A stretch of DNA of 64,000 nt from Avena insularis (taxonomy: Eukaryota > Streptophyta > Magnoliopsida > Poales > Poaceae), in NCBI GenBank assembly GCA_023614405.1, contig JAJUPC010000037.1, positions 1 through 64,000 on the forward strand, written 5' to 3'. The notes beneath the pieces are model-generated. The model saw only the letters and a list, made by a program, of their open reading frames with translations. It did no database searches and had not been told where the DNA came from. Below, in pieces: positions 33,250 through 45,338 of the stretch (positions within the stretch are counted from its first letter, which is position 1; each line of letters opens with the position of its first letter). The translations under genes were made by a program, and so were the position numbers.

Positions 33250-34527
33250 CTGAAGTAATAGTTTGCAGATAGATTGTATGTAAAATAAAACGACCGGGAT
33301 CCATAGTTCACTAGAGGTGGCTCTCCTTAAGATAGATAACATGCTGGGTGAACAAATTACAGCGGGGCAATTGACAAACATTGAGAAAGCAATACATGCA
33401 TATACTAATCATCGTGACTCCTTTGGAACTTGATTGGGCATTACAACATTATACATAGACCGCCATCCAACAGCATCTATGACTAATAATCCACCTTCAG
33501 GTTATCATCCAAACCCCCTCCAGTATTAAGTTGCAAGCAACAATTTATTGCTTTACGAATTGCGTGTAAAGTAAACAATATGATTGTTCTATGAACAAAG
33601 GATTGTTGTTTTCTCCCTAGTAGCAACAGCACATCTAGTGCCTTAGAGATTTATGTCACTTCCCCAGATTACTAGAGGCATGAACCCACTATCGAGCATA
33701 AATACTAACTCTTGGAGTTGCTAGCATCTACTTGGCCAAGATAGCTACTAATAGCGGAAAGCATGCAAGATCACTAATAACAAAGACATGATAGAATCAA
33801 TACTCAATCCGAAATAGCATCTCAATATCCATCGGATCCCCGCAAACACAACATGCAGAATAACAAATAGATGATCTTGATCATGAACGGAGCTCACAAG
33901 ATCTAAACATGAAAGCACAAAGGAGGAGAACCAGCCATCTAGCTACTACATGGATTCATAGTCCAAGGATGAACTACTCACGCATCACATCGGAGGCTTG
34001 CATGGTGATGAAGAAGGCCTCCAGGGTGAATTCCCCTCTCCGGCAGGGTGTCGGGAAGAGCTTCAGATCCCTCCCGATCTAGGGATGGAGATGACGGAGG
34101 CTTTAGACTCTTTCGTGGATTTTTGATCGGGTACTTAGGGTTTTCGTCCTGAGGGCAACTTATAGGCGGAAGGAGAGGCCGAGGGGGTGCTGGGGTCGGC
34201 CAGACCACCCCTTGGCGCGGGCCAGGCCTGGCCGCACGGCCAGGTGGGGTGGCCGGCCCCCAGCCCTTCTCTGTCTCGTATTCTGGCATCTGATGACTTC
34301 CGGAAAAATAGGCACTTTGGCTTTTGTCCCGTCCAACTCCGAGAATATTCATTTTCTGACTTTCCTGGAACCAAAAACAGCGAAACAGTGGTGGCACTGT
34401 GGCTCTTGTTAATAGGTTAGTCCAAGAAATCATATGAAAAGGACTCCAAAGTGTGGACAAAACACAAGAAAGTGGATAAAACCAAGCATGGAACATCAAA
34501 AATTATAGATACATTTGCAATGTATCA
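33250..34527 (-). repeat. E3 5' LTR, inner end deleted
   Basis: This matches 29260-30563 but lacks about 270 bp on its primer-site side. At the junction, GAAGTAATA belongs equally to the interior and to the LTR, so the deletion runs between short identical sequences. Confidence 0.87.
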
Positions 34528-34539
34528 GTGGGCGCCAAC

Positions 34540-35349
34540 TGTCATGGTGGTGGCACAGAAGATGCCATGTATAGGCTAAAGATGGGGCCAATGTGCACTA
34601 GAGGAATCTAGGGAGGGATCGTGTGGTGATTCCACACACAGATGTTTGTATTTCTCTCTTGTTGATGAAGGATTACAAAGGCTCCTCGAGCTATTGGTTT
34701 GAAGGAGACTAGTTCTCTTACTGCCCACTACTATTCTCTAGGTTTCTTCCTTAGACAAAATGACTGACCCCTCTCTATGGAGGCCCTGGTGCTCCTTATA
34801 TAGGGGACCCCAGGTTACAAATCTAGGGCACACGTGGAGGCATATTCTCTGAATATGCCCTTTGGTAAAGTAAGATGCCTCTATTTACACTGTAAACGGC
34901 TAGTCCGGACTCAGGGCATAAGCCTCCCTAAGCCTCTCTGCAACGTGGCATCACCCGACACTGGTGGCGTCAGCTGACATTGGCTACGTCATCTTTGTCG
35001 GCCACGCCTCGCTGGTCCTTCCCTCTGTCTGCTTTGCTCACGCTACAGTGGACAAAGGCCACCTTTTGACCACTGAGATTCCTTCCTTCTCTTGGAAGCC
35101 AAGTGATAACCCGGCTAGCGCCTGGCTAACCTGGCTACATGGGTACCTGCAAACAAGTCATAAAGTCCTTGCCAACATACGCCATAAGTCGGTCGGGCAA
35201 GGGTTAGACGAACATCCTCCAGGCCGGGTCATTCCGTAAGTCGGCCTGCCTTGAGGTGACTCGGCCAGCTCTCGCTTTGACCTTGCCGTACCTCGGCTAA
35301 TAGGACCTTTATTCCCTGGCATGACCCTACCCGGGGTATCCCCCCAACA
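34540..35349 (-). repeat. G2 5' LTR
   Basis: In minus orientation this runs from TGTTGGGGGGATACCCC to CACCATGACA (810 bp), followed by the primer site TTGGCGCCCA, which E3 interrupts. A CCTATATAAGG TATA box lies near 34795-34805. It is clearly related to the G3 LTR at 60381-61201, with the same ends and similar blocks throughout. It is inserted in the C1 5' LTR, and AGCCC (35350-35354) is one side of the expected duplication. Confidence 0.87.
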
Positions 35350-36147
35350 AGCCCGTACTGGAATGTCCGGTTGGTTTCAGCTGGACACTTTGGGGTAAGT
35401 GACTCCAACGGCTACTTTTCCTGGGGCCTTATATAAAGGCCCCTTCTTATACCTTTGGAAGCTGCTCGTCCCCAAACTCAAGAACCCTAGAAGCTGAGCC
35501 ACCAAATCCTCAAGATCTTCCTCCTCAACCATCCAAAGTCATTCATCTTTGGAGAATCGAAGGAGAAGACACTAATCTACATCTTCACTGAAGCGATTTG
35601 CATTTCCCTCTTATTCACTTGAGGACCCCCTTGTTCTAGGGTTCCTTAGGAAACCCTAGGTGGTGTTGTTTGTTCTAACTTGCTTGTTGTCATTGTGGCA
35701 GCTAGCCTGGTACTTGGAAGCCTCCGTTCCTTTATGGAAGTTGCTCCAAGCTTGTTGTAAAGGTGCCGGTTCCCGCCTGGAAGGGTACCGATAATGGAAA
35801 AGTGGGCTAGGCCATTTGTGGCGGAAGTTCACCAGAGAATAGGTTGAGGCCTTTGTGGCGTGGTCTTAGTACCGCACACCTCTCCAACACAGACGTACTT
35901 CCCCTGAAAAGGAAGGAACTGCGGTGAATCAAATCTCGTGTCCCCGCGTGCTTCAATCTCAGTTACCTCTTTCCTCTTATCGTTCCTTTACTTGTGTTAT
36001 GCTTGTAGCTAGATTGTCATTTAGGTAAATTCACCTTAGTTGCATATCTAGAGAATTTAACTTTGTGTCAAGCCTAAATTGAAAAGAAGTAAAATTTGGA
36101 GTAGCACATATTCACCCCCCCTCTAGGTGTCCATATGATCCATTTCA
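35350..36147 (+). repeat. C1 5' LTR, 3' part only
   Basis: This matches 55485-56284 throughout. It has TATATAAAGGCC near 35430 and ends CCATTTCA at 36147. The missing first part was displaced to the left by the G2 insertion. Confidence 0.9.
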
Positions 36148-36149
36148 AT

Positions 36150-36162
36150 TGGTATCAGGGCC
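36150..36162 (+). promoter_or_regulatory. C1 primer-binding site (initiator tRNA-Met type)
   Basis: TGGTATCAGGGCC lies two bases after the LTR. The usual Copia site is TGGTATCAGAGC, so there is one mismatch in the core. Confidence 0.85.
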
Positions 36163-36198
36163 TCGGCTCTTATTTCGGGATTTACCGCCTAAGAGAGT

Positions 36199-37571
36199 AT
36201 GGATAGCCAAGAAGGTGAGGCTAGTGGAACGGTCTCCATGAATTATTTCAAATCTTTGGAATCATCCATGTCTAAACAAATAAGTGAGTTGCATGATTTG
36301 ATGATGCAATTCATGAAACAATAATTGACTATGCCCACTACTTCACCCGAGGATCTGAATTCGAGTTCTAAGGTGGAGGTCCCACCTCCTCCTAAGGATA
36401 ACAATTCGGGAGATGACTAAATGAAAACTTAAGTACCTCTGCCAAACATAAAAAGGGGTAAGAAGGGTTCCATTCGGTCCCTTGGTACTCTCCCAACCCT
36501 CCTATCCCGCACCCTCATATAAACAATAGAGTTGATCAACCTAAGCTTGCTGCATATTCCTTTGCTCAATGGCAAACTTTGATGAAATATCATATCCACA
36601 GATCTTGCATCGAGTTATGGAGAATTATTGAAGAAGCACTATCTATTAGTGATGTTTCCAACTTGATAAGAAGAGAAGTTGTTGATAGGCGACTCAATGC
36701 CATCGATTTGGACATGAGCCCACCGACTTGAAGAGTCTCCAAGGAAGACACAACTACCATCTCATGACATCTAATGAAGTGGTGCAAGGAATACAATCAT
36801 TCAAGGTTGCCACCAAGAATGCCGAAGATTCTCATGCTCGGGCCTTAGGAATGCAAAAAGTTGTGAACCTTGCATTGAAGGCACATGTGGTGGAATATGG
36901 GGATGAAGGAAGAAGTGATGAGATCAACTCTATGAGTTGTCCCGAGGAAGCCAAACATGCTCATGGCGAGTATATGGCTTTCTATGCAAGAGAATTTTGG
37001 AAGAATCTTGCCAAGGCAAAGTTAGAACTAAATCTCAAGAACAACTCAAGTGGGAGAAAAGATGGTGGTCCAAAAGCTAGATCATGCTACAATTGTGGTG
37101 ACCGCTTTCACTTTGTTGCCAAGTGCCCATATGAGAAGAGAGAATATCATGGTGGAAGACTCGTTCTCAAGGACAAGTCAAAGTCTCCTCCTCACAAGCC
37201 TTTCAACAAGAAGAATTCCACCTATAAGAAGACTCCGAAGATTGTTTTGGTAACCCATGAGGAGTTCTCTTTCGGAGGTGAGGATAAAGAAGAAGAAGAG
37301 TCCACAAGTTATGTGGCAGCCATTGCCAGCACCTCTACACCCACCTACTCCCTATTTGACTCCCAAAATGAGAATATCCCCAAAAAGAATGTAAGTTGCC
37401 TTGGCAAGAGCATTCAAGGTATCATCTGTCCCCTCCCCTCATATAACCTTGAATGATGATATGGATGACCTTGCTAGTCTTGAAGGTAAGAAGGAAATGG
37501 TTTCTTTGGATCATTATGTAACTAACTTGCAAGGTGAACACAAGAAGCACTTTGAGGCCCTCATGGGCCAA
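36199..37571 (+). pseudogene. C1 gag, first part
   Basis: ATG at 36199 opens MDSQEGEASG, with a coil-like KQISELHDLMMQFMKQ, before stops. From 36728 a 242-codon stretch contains EYMAFYAREFWKNLAKAK and a zinc knuckle CYNCGDRFHFVAKC (37085-37126, the C-x2-C-x4-H-x4-C pattern), then a basic and an acidic segment. The reading runs to HFEALMG, where a solo LTR is inserted at 37572. Confidence 0.85.
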
Positions 37572-39182
37572 TGATGGCTCAATGCACGGCGCCCAGAAAA
37601 ATGCTTGATGGCGGTGTTGATGTAGAGCTCGTTGGGAACCCCAAGAGGAAGGTATGATGAGCACAGCAGCAAGTTTCCCTCAGTTATGAAACCAAGGTTT
37701 AATCGAACCAGTAGGAGCAAGGGAACACCTCAAAGGTGTTACTAGCTGAGCTTTGGCAGGGCGCACTACCGGTGCTAGTAGCAACGTGGAGACCTGCACA
37801 ACACAACCATGGAACTTTGTCCCCAACTTGCGATGAGGTTGTCAATCTCACTGTGTTTTGCGGAAAACAAAGGATTAAACGTATAGAATGGAAAGAAGTA
37901 AAAGTTTGCAGAAAGTAAACACAAAGCAGTAAAAGATTGTAGATTGTATGTAAAGTAAAAGGACCGGGATCCATAGTTCACTAGAGGTGGCTCTCCTTAG
38001 ATAGATAACATGCTGGGTGAACAAATTACAGCGGGGCAATTGATAAACACCGAGAAAGCAATACATGCATATACTAATCATCTTGACTCCTTTGAGACTT
38101 GATTGGGCAATACAACATAATACATAGACCGCCATCCAACTGCATCTATGACTAATAATCCTCCTTCAGGTTATCATCCGAACCCCCTCCAGTATTAAGT
38201 TGCAAGCGATAGATTATTGCTTTATGAACTGCGTGTAAGGTAAACAATATGATTGCTCTATGAACAAAGGATTGTTGTTTTCTCCCTAGTAGCAACAGCA
38301 CATCTAGTACCTTACAGATTTCTGTCACTTCCCCAGATTACCAGAGGCATGAACCCACTATCGAGCATAAATACTAACTCTTGGAATTGCTAGCATCTAC
38401 TTGGCCAAGATAGCTACTAACAACGGAAAGCATGCAAGATCTCAAATAACAAAGACATGATATAATCAATAATCAATCTGAAATAGCATCTCAATATCCA
38501 TCGGATCCCCGCAAACACAACATGTATGAATTACAAATAGATGATCTTGATCATGAACGGAGCTCACAAGATCTAAACATGAAAGCACAAAGGAGGAGAA
38601 ACCAGCCATCTAGCTACTACATGGATCCGTAGTCCAAGGAAGAACTACTCACGCATCACACCGGAGGCTTGCATGGTGATGAAGAAGGCCTCCAGGGTGA
38701 ATTCCCCTCCGGCGGTGCGGGAAGAGCTTCAGATCCCTCCGATCTAGGGATGGAGATGGCCATGACTCTGCACTCTTCGTGGATTTTGATTGGGTACCTA
38801 GGGTTTTCGTCGAGGGCAACTTATAGAAGCGGAAGGAGGCCGAGGGGGTCTTGAGGCGCGGACCACACCACCTGGCGTGGGCCTGGCATGCCAGGTGGTG
38901 TGGCCGGCCCCCAGTCCTTCTCCTTCTTGTATTCTGGCACTTGATCCCTTCCGGAAAAATAGGCACTTTGGCTTTTGTCCCGTCCAATTCCGAGAATATT
39001 CATTTTCTAACTTTTCTGGAACCAAAAACAACAGAAAACAGGCAGCTGACACTATGGCTCTTGTTAATAGGTTAGTCCAAGAAATCATAATAAAAGTACT
39101 CCAAAGTTGGAACAAAACACAAGAAAGTGGATACAACCAAGCATGGAACATCAAAAATTACAGATACATTTGCAATGTATCA
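37572..39182 (-). repeat. Solo LTR of the E3 family
   Basis: This is a single 1611-bp LTR in minus orientation (TGATACATTG to GAGCCATCA) with a perfect duplication GCCAA at 37567-37571 and 39183-39187. No second LTR or interior is attached, which is the product of recombination between the two LTRs of a full element. It includes a perfect 14-nt inverted repeat (38863-38876 and 38890-38903). Its PBS-side end has about 30 bp that the E3 LTR lacks. Confidence 0.92.
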
Positions 39183-40010
39183 GCCAACTTGTTCATATGG
39201 AAGGGCTTCTTGAAGAGAAAGGTAAAATTGAAAGAGAGGACGCTATTGAACTAGCATCCTTAAAATGCTCTTGAGGAAGAGGATGAGCTTCGAGCTTCTC
39301 TTGAAGAGAGGCTTGAAGGAAATGATGAGTCACATAATTTAAAAACCTATAAACTTATTAAAGAGTGCGACCATGCTATTGATAAGGCTAAGGTTCTGAA
39401 GAAAGAAAAGGTCGAGTTTGGAGTTGTTCAAGCTAGACTAACCGATGAGCTAGAGAAACTTGAAAAGGCCCACAAGTCCTTGGATGGTGAACATTCTATC
39501 CTCATCAAGTATCTTGAACAACTTTAAACTCAACTAGCTAACATTGATGCTTCTAGTACCTCTACTACTACTTGTGATCATACTACTATCATTGAGGAAA
39601 ATGCTAGGTTGAAGGATGTGCTTGCCAAGTCCTCCCCGCCCAAAGGTAATGATGTTCTAGATGAGCTTTTGAGTAATCAAAGGTCAAACCATGGGAAGGA
39701 GGGCCTTGGATATATCCCCAAGAAAAGGAAGAAGAACAAGAAGAAGAAGGCCAAGCCCTCTCAAGGAATAAATAGCACCATTGTGGGTGGTGATGCCAAA
39801 GGCAAAACTGCTCAAGATGACTTTGCGGGAATTGTTAACCCTAACTATGTTCTATTTTGTGATTATTGTATGGTGATGTTTATGCAAAATATGTTGGGAC
39901 TTATGATGGTTATGTTGCTTGGTCCATTTGGGTTCCCAAGACCCTTGTTACTAACAAAAGAGGACCCATTAAAAAATGGGTACCTAAAACCAAGTCTTGA
40001 TTCTTTGTAG
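39183..40010 (+). pseudogene. C1 gag, C-terminal coiled region and linker to protease
   Basis: Continuing from 37566 across the solo LTR, the frame gives QLVHMEGLLEEKGKIERED, then repeated acidic/leucine text (LEERLEG, LEKAHKSL) typical of a coiled coil. A basic stretch KKRKKNKKKKAKPSQG follows near 39725. Stops at about 39270 and 39526 and a shift near 39860 break it. Confidence 0.75.
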
Positions 40011-41345
40011 GGCTATGCTTGTGGTGGTTCTATATATATGGGTGCTTGATAGTGGATGCACAAGTCATATGACCAGGAGCAAAGCAATCATGACAGAGAT
40101 GAGGCCAAATGTCAACAATATAACCATCTCCTATAGTTATAAATCAAAATCTAAGGTATTGGGTCTTGGCAAGGTGGTAGTCGCATAGGATATATCCCTT
40201 GTGAGTGTCATGCTTATTGAGACCCTTGGTTACAATTTACTTTATGTTCGTGCACTTGGAAAAATGGGTTTTGCCATCTTTATTGATGATGATATTTTGG
40301 TACTCTTGTGGAGCAAGACTCTAAAGGTCGCTTTCGTTGGGTATGTTGAGAATGATTTGTATGTGGTGGACTTTTCAGGGAAACCCACTACAAGCTTAGT
40401 GTGCTTATTTGGAAAGGACAATGTGGGTTGGCTATGGCATCTCCGACTAGCCCCTGTCAATATGATAAATTTGCAAAGTCTTCACAAGGGTGGCCATATT
40501 GTGGTACTGAAAGACAATGTTTGTTTTTCCAAAGGTCGTGTTTGTAGGGCTTGTGTTGAAGGAAAGATGCATGATTCTCCCCATCGATCGACTACACAAA
40601 TTAAGCCCAAGAGGATCCTAGAGCTCCTTCATGTGGATCTCTTTAGTCCTCCATCTCATACAAGTCTTGGTGGGAATAAATATTTCTTGGTGATTGTTGA
40701 TGACTATTCAAGATATACATGGGTTTATTTCTTCAAGTTGAAGAGTGAAACTCCACAAACCGTCATCGACTTCTCCAACCTTGTTCAACGTTAACACAAT
40801 GTCCCCGTATTGGTGATAAGAAGTGACAACGGCTCCGAGTTCAAGAACTACACCTTGAATGGGTTTCTTAATGAATAGGGGATTCAACATCAATATTTTG
40901 CTGTGTACACCCCTCAACAAAATGGTGTTGCTGAGAGGAAGAACCATACTTTGATGGATATGGCTAGGTCCATGTTGGCGGAGTTTAAGTCTCCATACAA
41001 CTTTTGGGCTGAAGCCATCTCCACCGCTTGTCACTCATCCAACCGGCTCTACCTCTGCAAGCACTTGGACATGACTCCATATGAAATACTTACCAGTAAC
41101 AAGCCCAATATCTCCTACTTTCGGGTGTTCGGTCGTAAGTGTTTCTATCTCATAAAAGGAATTCGTTTGTCTAACTTTTAGTCCAAAGAAATTGGGGGTA
41201 TATTTGTTGGTTACGGTGCCGAATCCCACACTTATAGAATCTATAACAAAACCACTCGATGCATTATAGAATCTAGTAGTGTGGTATTCGAAGAAAATGA
41301 TGGCTCCCAAGCGGGGAAAGTTCATGTTTGTGATGTAGATGATTA
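40011..41345 (+). pseudogene. C1 protease and integrase
   Basis: The Copia protease site is WVLDSGCTSHMT (Asp codon 40048-40050). A pre-integrase segment (WLWHLRLAPVNM, CRACVEGKMH) supplies the HHCC zinc residues. The integrase core has HVDLFSP (Asp 40636-40638), RSDNGSEF (Asp 40825-40827) and VAERKNH (Glu 40933-40935), so the DDE triad is visible. Stops at about 40792, 40876 and 41179 interrupt it. A C-terminal part (VGYGAESHTYRIYNK) follows to about 41345. Confidence 0.9.
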
Positions 41346-43330
41346 AATACCTCAAGACGCCATAAGAAGAATGGGTGTGGGATTCTTCCGCCCCGTTGAG
41401 GAACCCCTTATGGCAGCTCGGGAAGAACTATGCTCCACTCAAGTAGAGCCCTCATCTTCACAAGATCAACAAGCTGCATCACTTGAAGAAAATGATGCAC
41501 CTAGACAAGAACAAGATGAAGACCCTCCTCATGTTGATGAAATTGAAAATGCGGTTCAAGAAATACCAAGTGAAAGCATCCTTGATCATGACCAAGATCA
41601 TCAAGAGTATCATGTTGAAGAATATACATTTGGTGGTGATCAAGGTTAAGTTGAAGGTCAAGACAGGGACCAAAATTCTCATGATGATCAAGATACTCCT
41701 CCAATAAACAACAAGGAGATCGAGGCCTGTAATGAAGCTAGAGTGGAAAGAAATCTAAGATTAAGAGAACACACTCTAGACAAGGTTGTTGGTGATGTAA
41801 GAAGGAGAGTGTCCACTAGAAGAGAATTGTCAAGTTTTAGTGATCATCAAGCACACATCTCTTCTGTGGAACCTAAAAAGGTCTTTGAAGCTCTTGAAGA
41901 TCCAGATTGGTTGGAAGCCATGCATGAAGAACTCAACAACTTCAAGCGCGACAAGGTTTGGAAGCTAGTAGAGAAGCCCAAAGAGTGCCGCAATGTTATA
42001 GGCACTAAATGGATATTCAAGAACAAGTAATACAAGAATGGCATTGTTGTGAGGAACAAGGCAAGATTGGTAACTCAAGGATTCTCCCAAGTTGAAGGCA
42101 TTGATTTTGGTGAAACCTATGCTCCCATGGATCGCCTTGAGTCCATTCGTATCCTTCTTGCATATGCATCACATCATAATTTTAAGTTGCAACAAATGGA
42201 TGTGAAAAGTTCTTTTCTTAATGGTCCTTTGCATGAGTTCGTTTATGTTAAGAAACCCCTGGGGTTTGAGGACCCCAACTTCCCTAACCATGTCTACAAA
42301 CTCGATACGGCGCTCTATGGTCTTAAACAAGCACCTCGTGCATGGTTAATGGGGAGTAGTGGCTATGAAGGTTAATGGGGAGCTTTTCGTTTGCCGACTT
42401 TTTGTGGATGACATTATCTTTGGGTTTACTAACAAAGATTTTAATGATAAATTTTCAAAGATTATGACTGATAGGTTTGGGATGTCTATGATGGGAGAGA
42501 TGAGGTTCTTTCTTGTTTTTGAGATCAAGGAATTATTTGGAGGAACCTTCATCAACCAAGCCAAATATATTCAAGACATGCTCGGGAGTTTCAAGATGAA
42601 GGATCTCAATGGGGTTTCTACACCTATGAAAACAAATGTCATCTTGAGCTTAATCCTAATGGTAAAGATGTTGATCAAAAGGTATACTGGTGCATGATTG
42701 GTTCTTTGCTTTACCTTTTTGCATCTAGACCCGATATTGTGTTGAGTGTAGGAGTGTGTGCAAGGTATCAAGCGGATCCTAAAGAAAGCCACTTGGTGGC
42801 GGTCAAGAAAATCTTTTGATATTTAGTTCATACCCCAAACTATGGTTTGTGGTATCCAAAAGGCTCAAGTTTCTCTCTTTGTGGGTACATAGACTCGGAT
42901 TGGGCTGGTGATAAGGATGATAGCAAATAAACCTCTAGGGCATGCCAATTCCTTGGTAGGTCCTTGGTGTGTTGGTCTTCTAAGAAGCAAAATTGTGTGT
43001 CTCTCTCCACCGCCTAAGCCGAGTACATGGCAGTCGTAGGTGGATGCACTCAACTATTATGGATGAGGAAAACTTTAAAGGAATATGGTGTCAATTTTGA
43101 CAAAGTGCCTTTTTTGTGTGACAATGAAAGTGCTATCAAGATTGCCTACAACCCGGTGCAACATACAAGAAACAAGCATATTGAGATTCGAATTCACTTC
43201 ATTAGAGATCATGTTGCTCGTCGAGATATTGAGCTATTATATGTAGGTACCAAGGATCACCTCGCGGATATTTTCACGAAGCCTCTTGATGAAGCAAGGT
43301 TTTGCTATTTTAGGAATAAGATAAATATCA
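41346..43330 (+). pseudogene. C1 reverse transcriptase and RNase H
   Basis: After an acidic linker, RT begins with WLEAMHEELNNFKRDKVWKL (41910), then [33 protein letters not shown] and [11 protein letters not shown] (42315-42345). About 30 codons are missing before GELFVC, and the catalytic box reads FVDD (42401-42412) in place of the usual YVDD. RNase H follows: SDWAGDKDD, CVSLSTA, AEYMAVVGGC, CDNESAIKIA, RNKHIEIRIHFIRDHV and DIFTKPLDEARF. Several TAA stops interrupt it. Confidence 0.9.
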
Positions 43331-44520
43331 TATATTCAAGGATCTTGACTCACTTTGCATACGCACTTATTTCTTTATGCTTTATTTGGTTTAGGTCTGG
43401 GCATGGAGATAGGGGGAGTACGGTCCAAATCAATTGGGATATCCCTCCCCCAATAATGCCAACATCAAGTAATTCAATTCTCTTTATATCATTTAGTGAT
43501 ATGTGAGATTTATTGATGAGTAGTGCCTATGAACCCAAGATACATCTTCGTGGTGTCATGCCACACACTCCTACATGGTGGCCTCGGCCACCGCCCTCTT
43601 CTCTATGAAGAGTTGGATTTTCATATCTTGTTGGAGTTCTTTTGGGACTTATTTGGATTTGCCTTACTTTTAAGTCTATCCCTGTTAGTTCTCCATCCTA
43701 GACCTGATCCCACCCCAAAACATGCTCTTCTTGACACACATTTGTCCACACACTTGTTCCTGGCATTTCTGGCCGAAGGGGCCGAACAGTCCGGCGTGTA
43801 CAAACCGGAGTATCCAGCCTACTCGGACACTCCACTGTGTGCACCCTAGAATATCCGACAGGCCCGAACACTCTAGGGTTTACCGCCCAGACACTTAGGA
43901 CTAAGCGGTTTCAAACTCAGGTTTATGAGGGCCGGGGTGAAGTGGACGGTTCAGTCCTCCTTCTTCCCCCAACTCCCTCTTCCTCCCAACCCACTGCCCT
44001 CTTCCAGGAACATCGCCGGGAGGGCTCCTCCGTCCCAGATCCAGCCACTGCTGCCGGCCATCTCCTCCCCTCCGCTGTTGGGCCCCCTTCCCCATCGGTG
44101 GAGATCCCCATGGATGTTGGTACATGCTCCTCTCTCTCTTTCTCTAGGCATGCCCTAGATGAGTTTTTGAGGACATATCCTTGCTAGAATCCATGCCCCT
44201 ATCATCTCTGTGTGCAATGTTCACCCTAGAAGTACTCCTAGAAATGTCCATCTATTCCGATTGATCTTCCCTGCACTAGCCAGGAATCACCAAGGCTCCG
44301 GCCGGAGTCTCCGGCACATACGTGCCGGACATTCTAGTCCAGCCGGAGTATCCGGTATGTACGCACCAGAATGTCCAGTTCTGGTGGAGTCTCCGGGGTG
44401 TTTTCCCCGGACAGTACGACAAAGATCAGTTGACTCAGTTCTGTTTTCCTTCGATTACCGCTATCTTTTTGGCAACTCCTGGACAAATGTGCTTACCCCC
44501 TATGATATCTCCCTCCTCTA
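43331..44520 (+). other. C1 spacer between RNase H and the extra ORF
   Basis: There is no domain here. Between about 43780 and 44400 it carries many half or full copies of the CCGGA-N3-TCCGG motif also seen in the C1 LTR (for example GCCGGAGTATCCGG near 44342). ORFs in this stretch are composition effects. Confidence 0.6.
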
Positions 44521-45338
44521 ATTTCACAGGTGGTTCTCGTCCTCGTCGGTCTCGGACAAGTCAAAAGGCTCGTCCTCATGTGTTCCGTTATGATGAAGAG
44601 CATGGTATTCATGTTGATCCAGCTATAGTCAGGCAGTAGCTCTCGTGAGTGTGCAGCAACAAAGCAAGAGAAGATCATGTGACTAAAAAGGGATGAAGCC
44701 AAGAGAATCAAGTTTGAATCTTTGACTACCTTGAAAGGCATGAGCACCGAAGAGTTTGTGGAGATGCAGATTCAACAATTCTATGCTCAGCCTCACACCT
44801 CCCCTAATGATCGTTTCTGGAGGAATGAGGAGATGCTTCTTTTCACTGAGGTGATGAGTACCTTCCAGACTCATGTGGTTCCCATGCAGTGGTTGGAGCT
44901 TGAGAAGTTGTGGTATTTATCATATTTTGATGATGCTCTTTGGGTTACCGAGAAGATGGGGTTGCACACCATCTTTCAAGCCAAGGAAGACTACAACACT
45001 GACTTGGTCCAGCAGTTCTATGCCACAGTGGTGTTTGGTGATCCAGTGGACATTCCTGTTGAGTGGATGTCAGGCAACACAAGGTGTCGTTCTAGCGTGA
45101 TGCAGTTTTTAGGTATCCTTGGTTTTCCTTTCAACCCCAATGCTCCCAGTAGTGCTCGGATGCATGTTCGTGGTCAGGCCTATGACAAGAAGAAGTTCGC
45201 TCCTATTTATTCTTAGAATGGTGTGGTTGGCCAAACCACCAGTATCAAGCTCATCTACAACATTCTACTTTGCATGTTCCGCCACACTCTTACTCCCAAG
45301 GCGGGCAACATGGATGAGATGAGAGGTGCTGAAATCAA
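44521..45338 (+). pseudogene. C1 extra ORF downstream of pol, first part
   Basis: After GGSRPRRSRTSQKARPHVF (about 44530) and a stop, an open stretch (44722-45216) carries EEFVEMQIQQFYAQPH, DRFWRNEEMLLFTEVM, LEKLWYLSYFDDALWVTE and LVQQFYATVVFGD. This is a conserved plant-retroelement ORF that I recall from SIRE/Maximus-type elements, sometimes called env-like. I see no signal peptide or clear membrane anchor. The reading stops at 45214 and then continues in frame to the E4 junction at 45338. Its second half is at 53813. Confidence 0.65.

Larger units (their letters stand above)
28981..34527 (-). mobile_element. E3: truncated non-autonomous LTR retrotransposon of the E1 kind
   Basis: On the minus strand this starts TGATACATTG and ends GAGCCATCA. 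Flanks TTGGG (28976-28980) and GTGGG (34528-34532) match at four of five bases. The left copy of the LTR (28981-30563) is complete. The right copy (from about 33250) lacks its inner end, together with the primer site and the first part of the interior. The interior (30564-33249) matches E1 4120-7834 without the DNA transposon. No ORF is credible. It is inserted exactly in the primer site of G2. Confidence 0.9.
22709..35349 (-). mobile_element. G2: Ty3/Gypsy Tat-type retrotransposon, interrupted by G1 and E3
   Basis: On the minus strand the order is 5' LTR (34540-35349), primer site (split by E3), gag, protease, RT, two RNase H segments and integrase, which is cut at 22709 by G1. The remaining integrase and the 3' LTR should lie left of base 1. 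It is related to G1 in order and motifs but belongs to a different family, with a different LTR and lower GC. It is inserted in the 5' LTR of C1. Confidence 0.88.

Noticed and set aside
36199..36430. Intact start of C1 gag
   Set aside because: The frame from the ATG hits stops at about 36322 and 36418, so it is a decayed gag rather than a working gene.
37618..39182. Solo LTR boundary at TGATGTAGAG (37618)
   Set aside because: Flanks do not match there. Moving the end to TGATGGCTC (37572) gives a perfect GCCAA duplication and rejoins the C1 frame.
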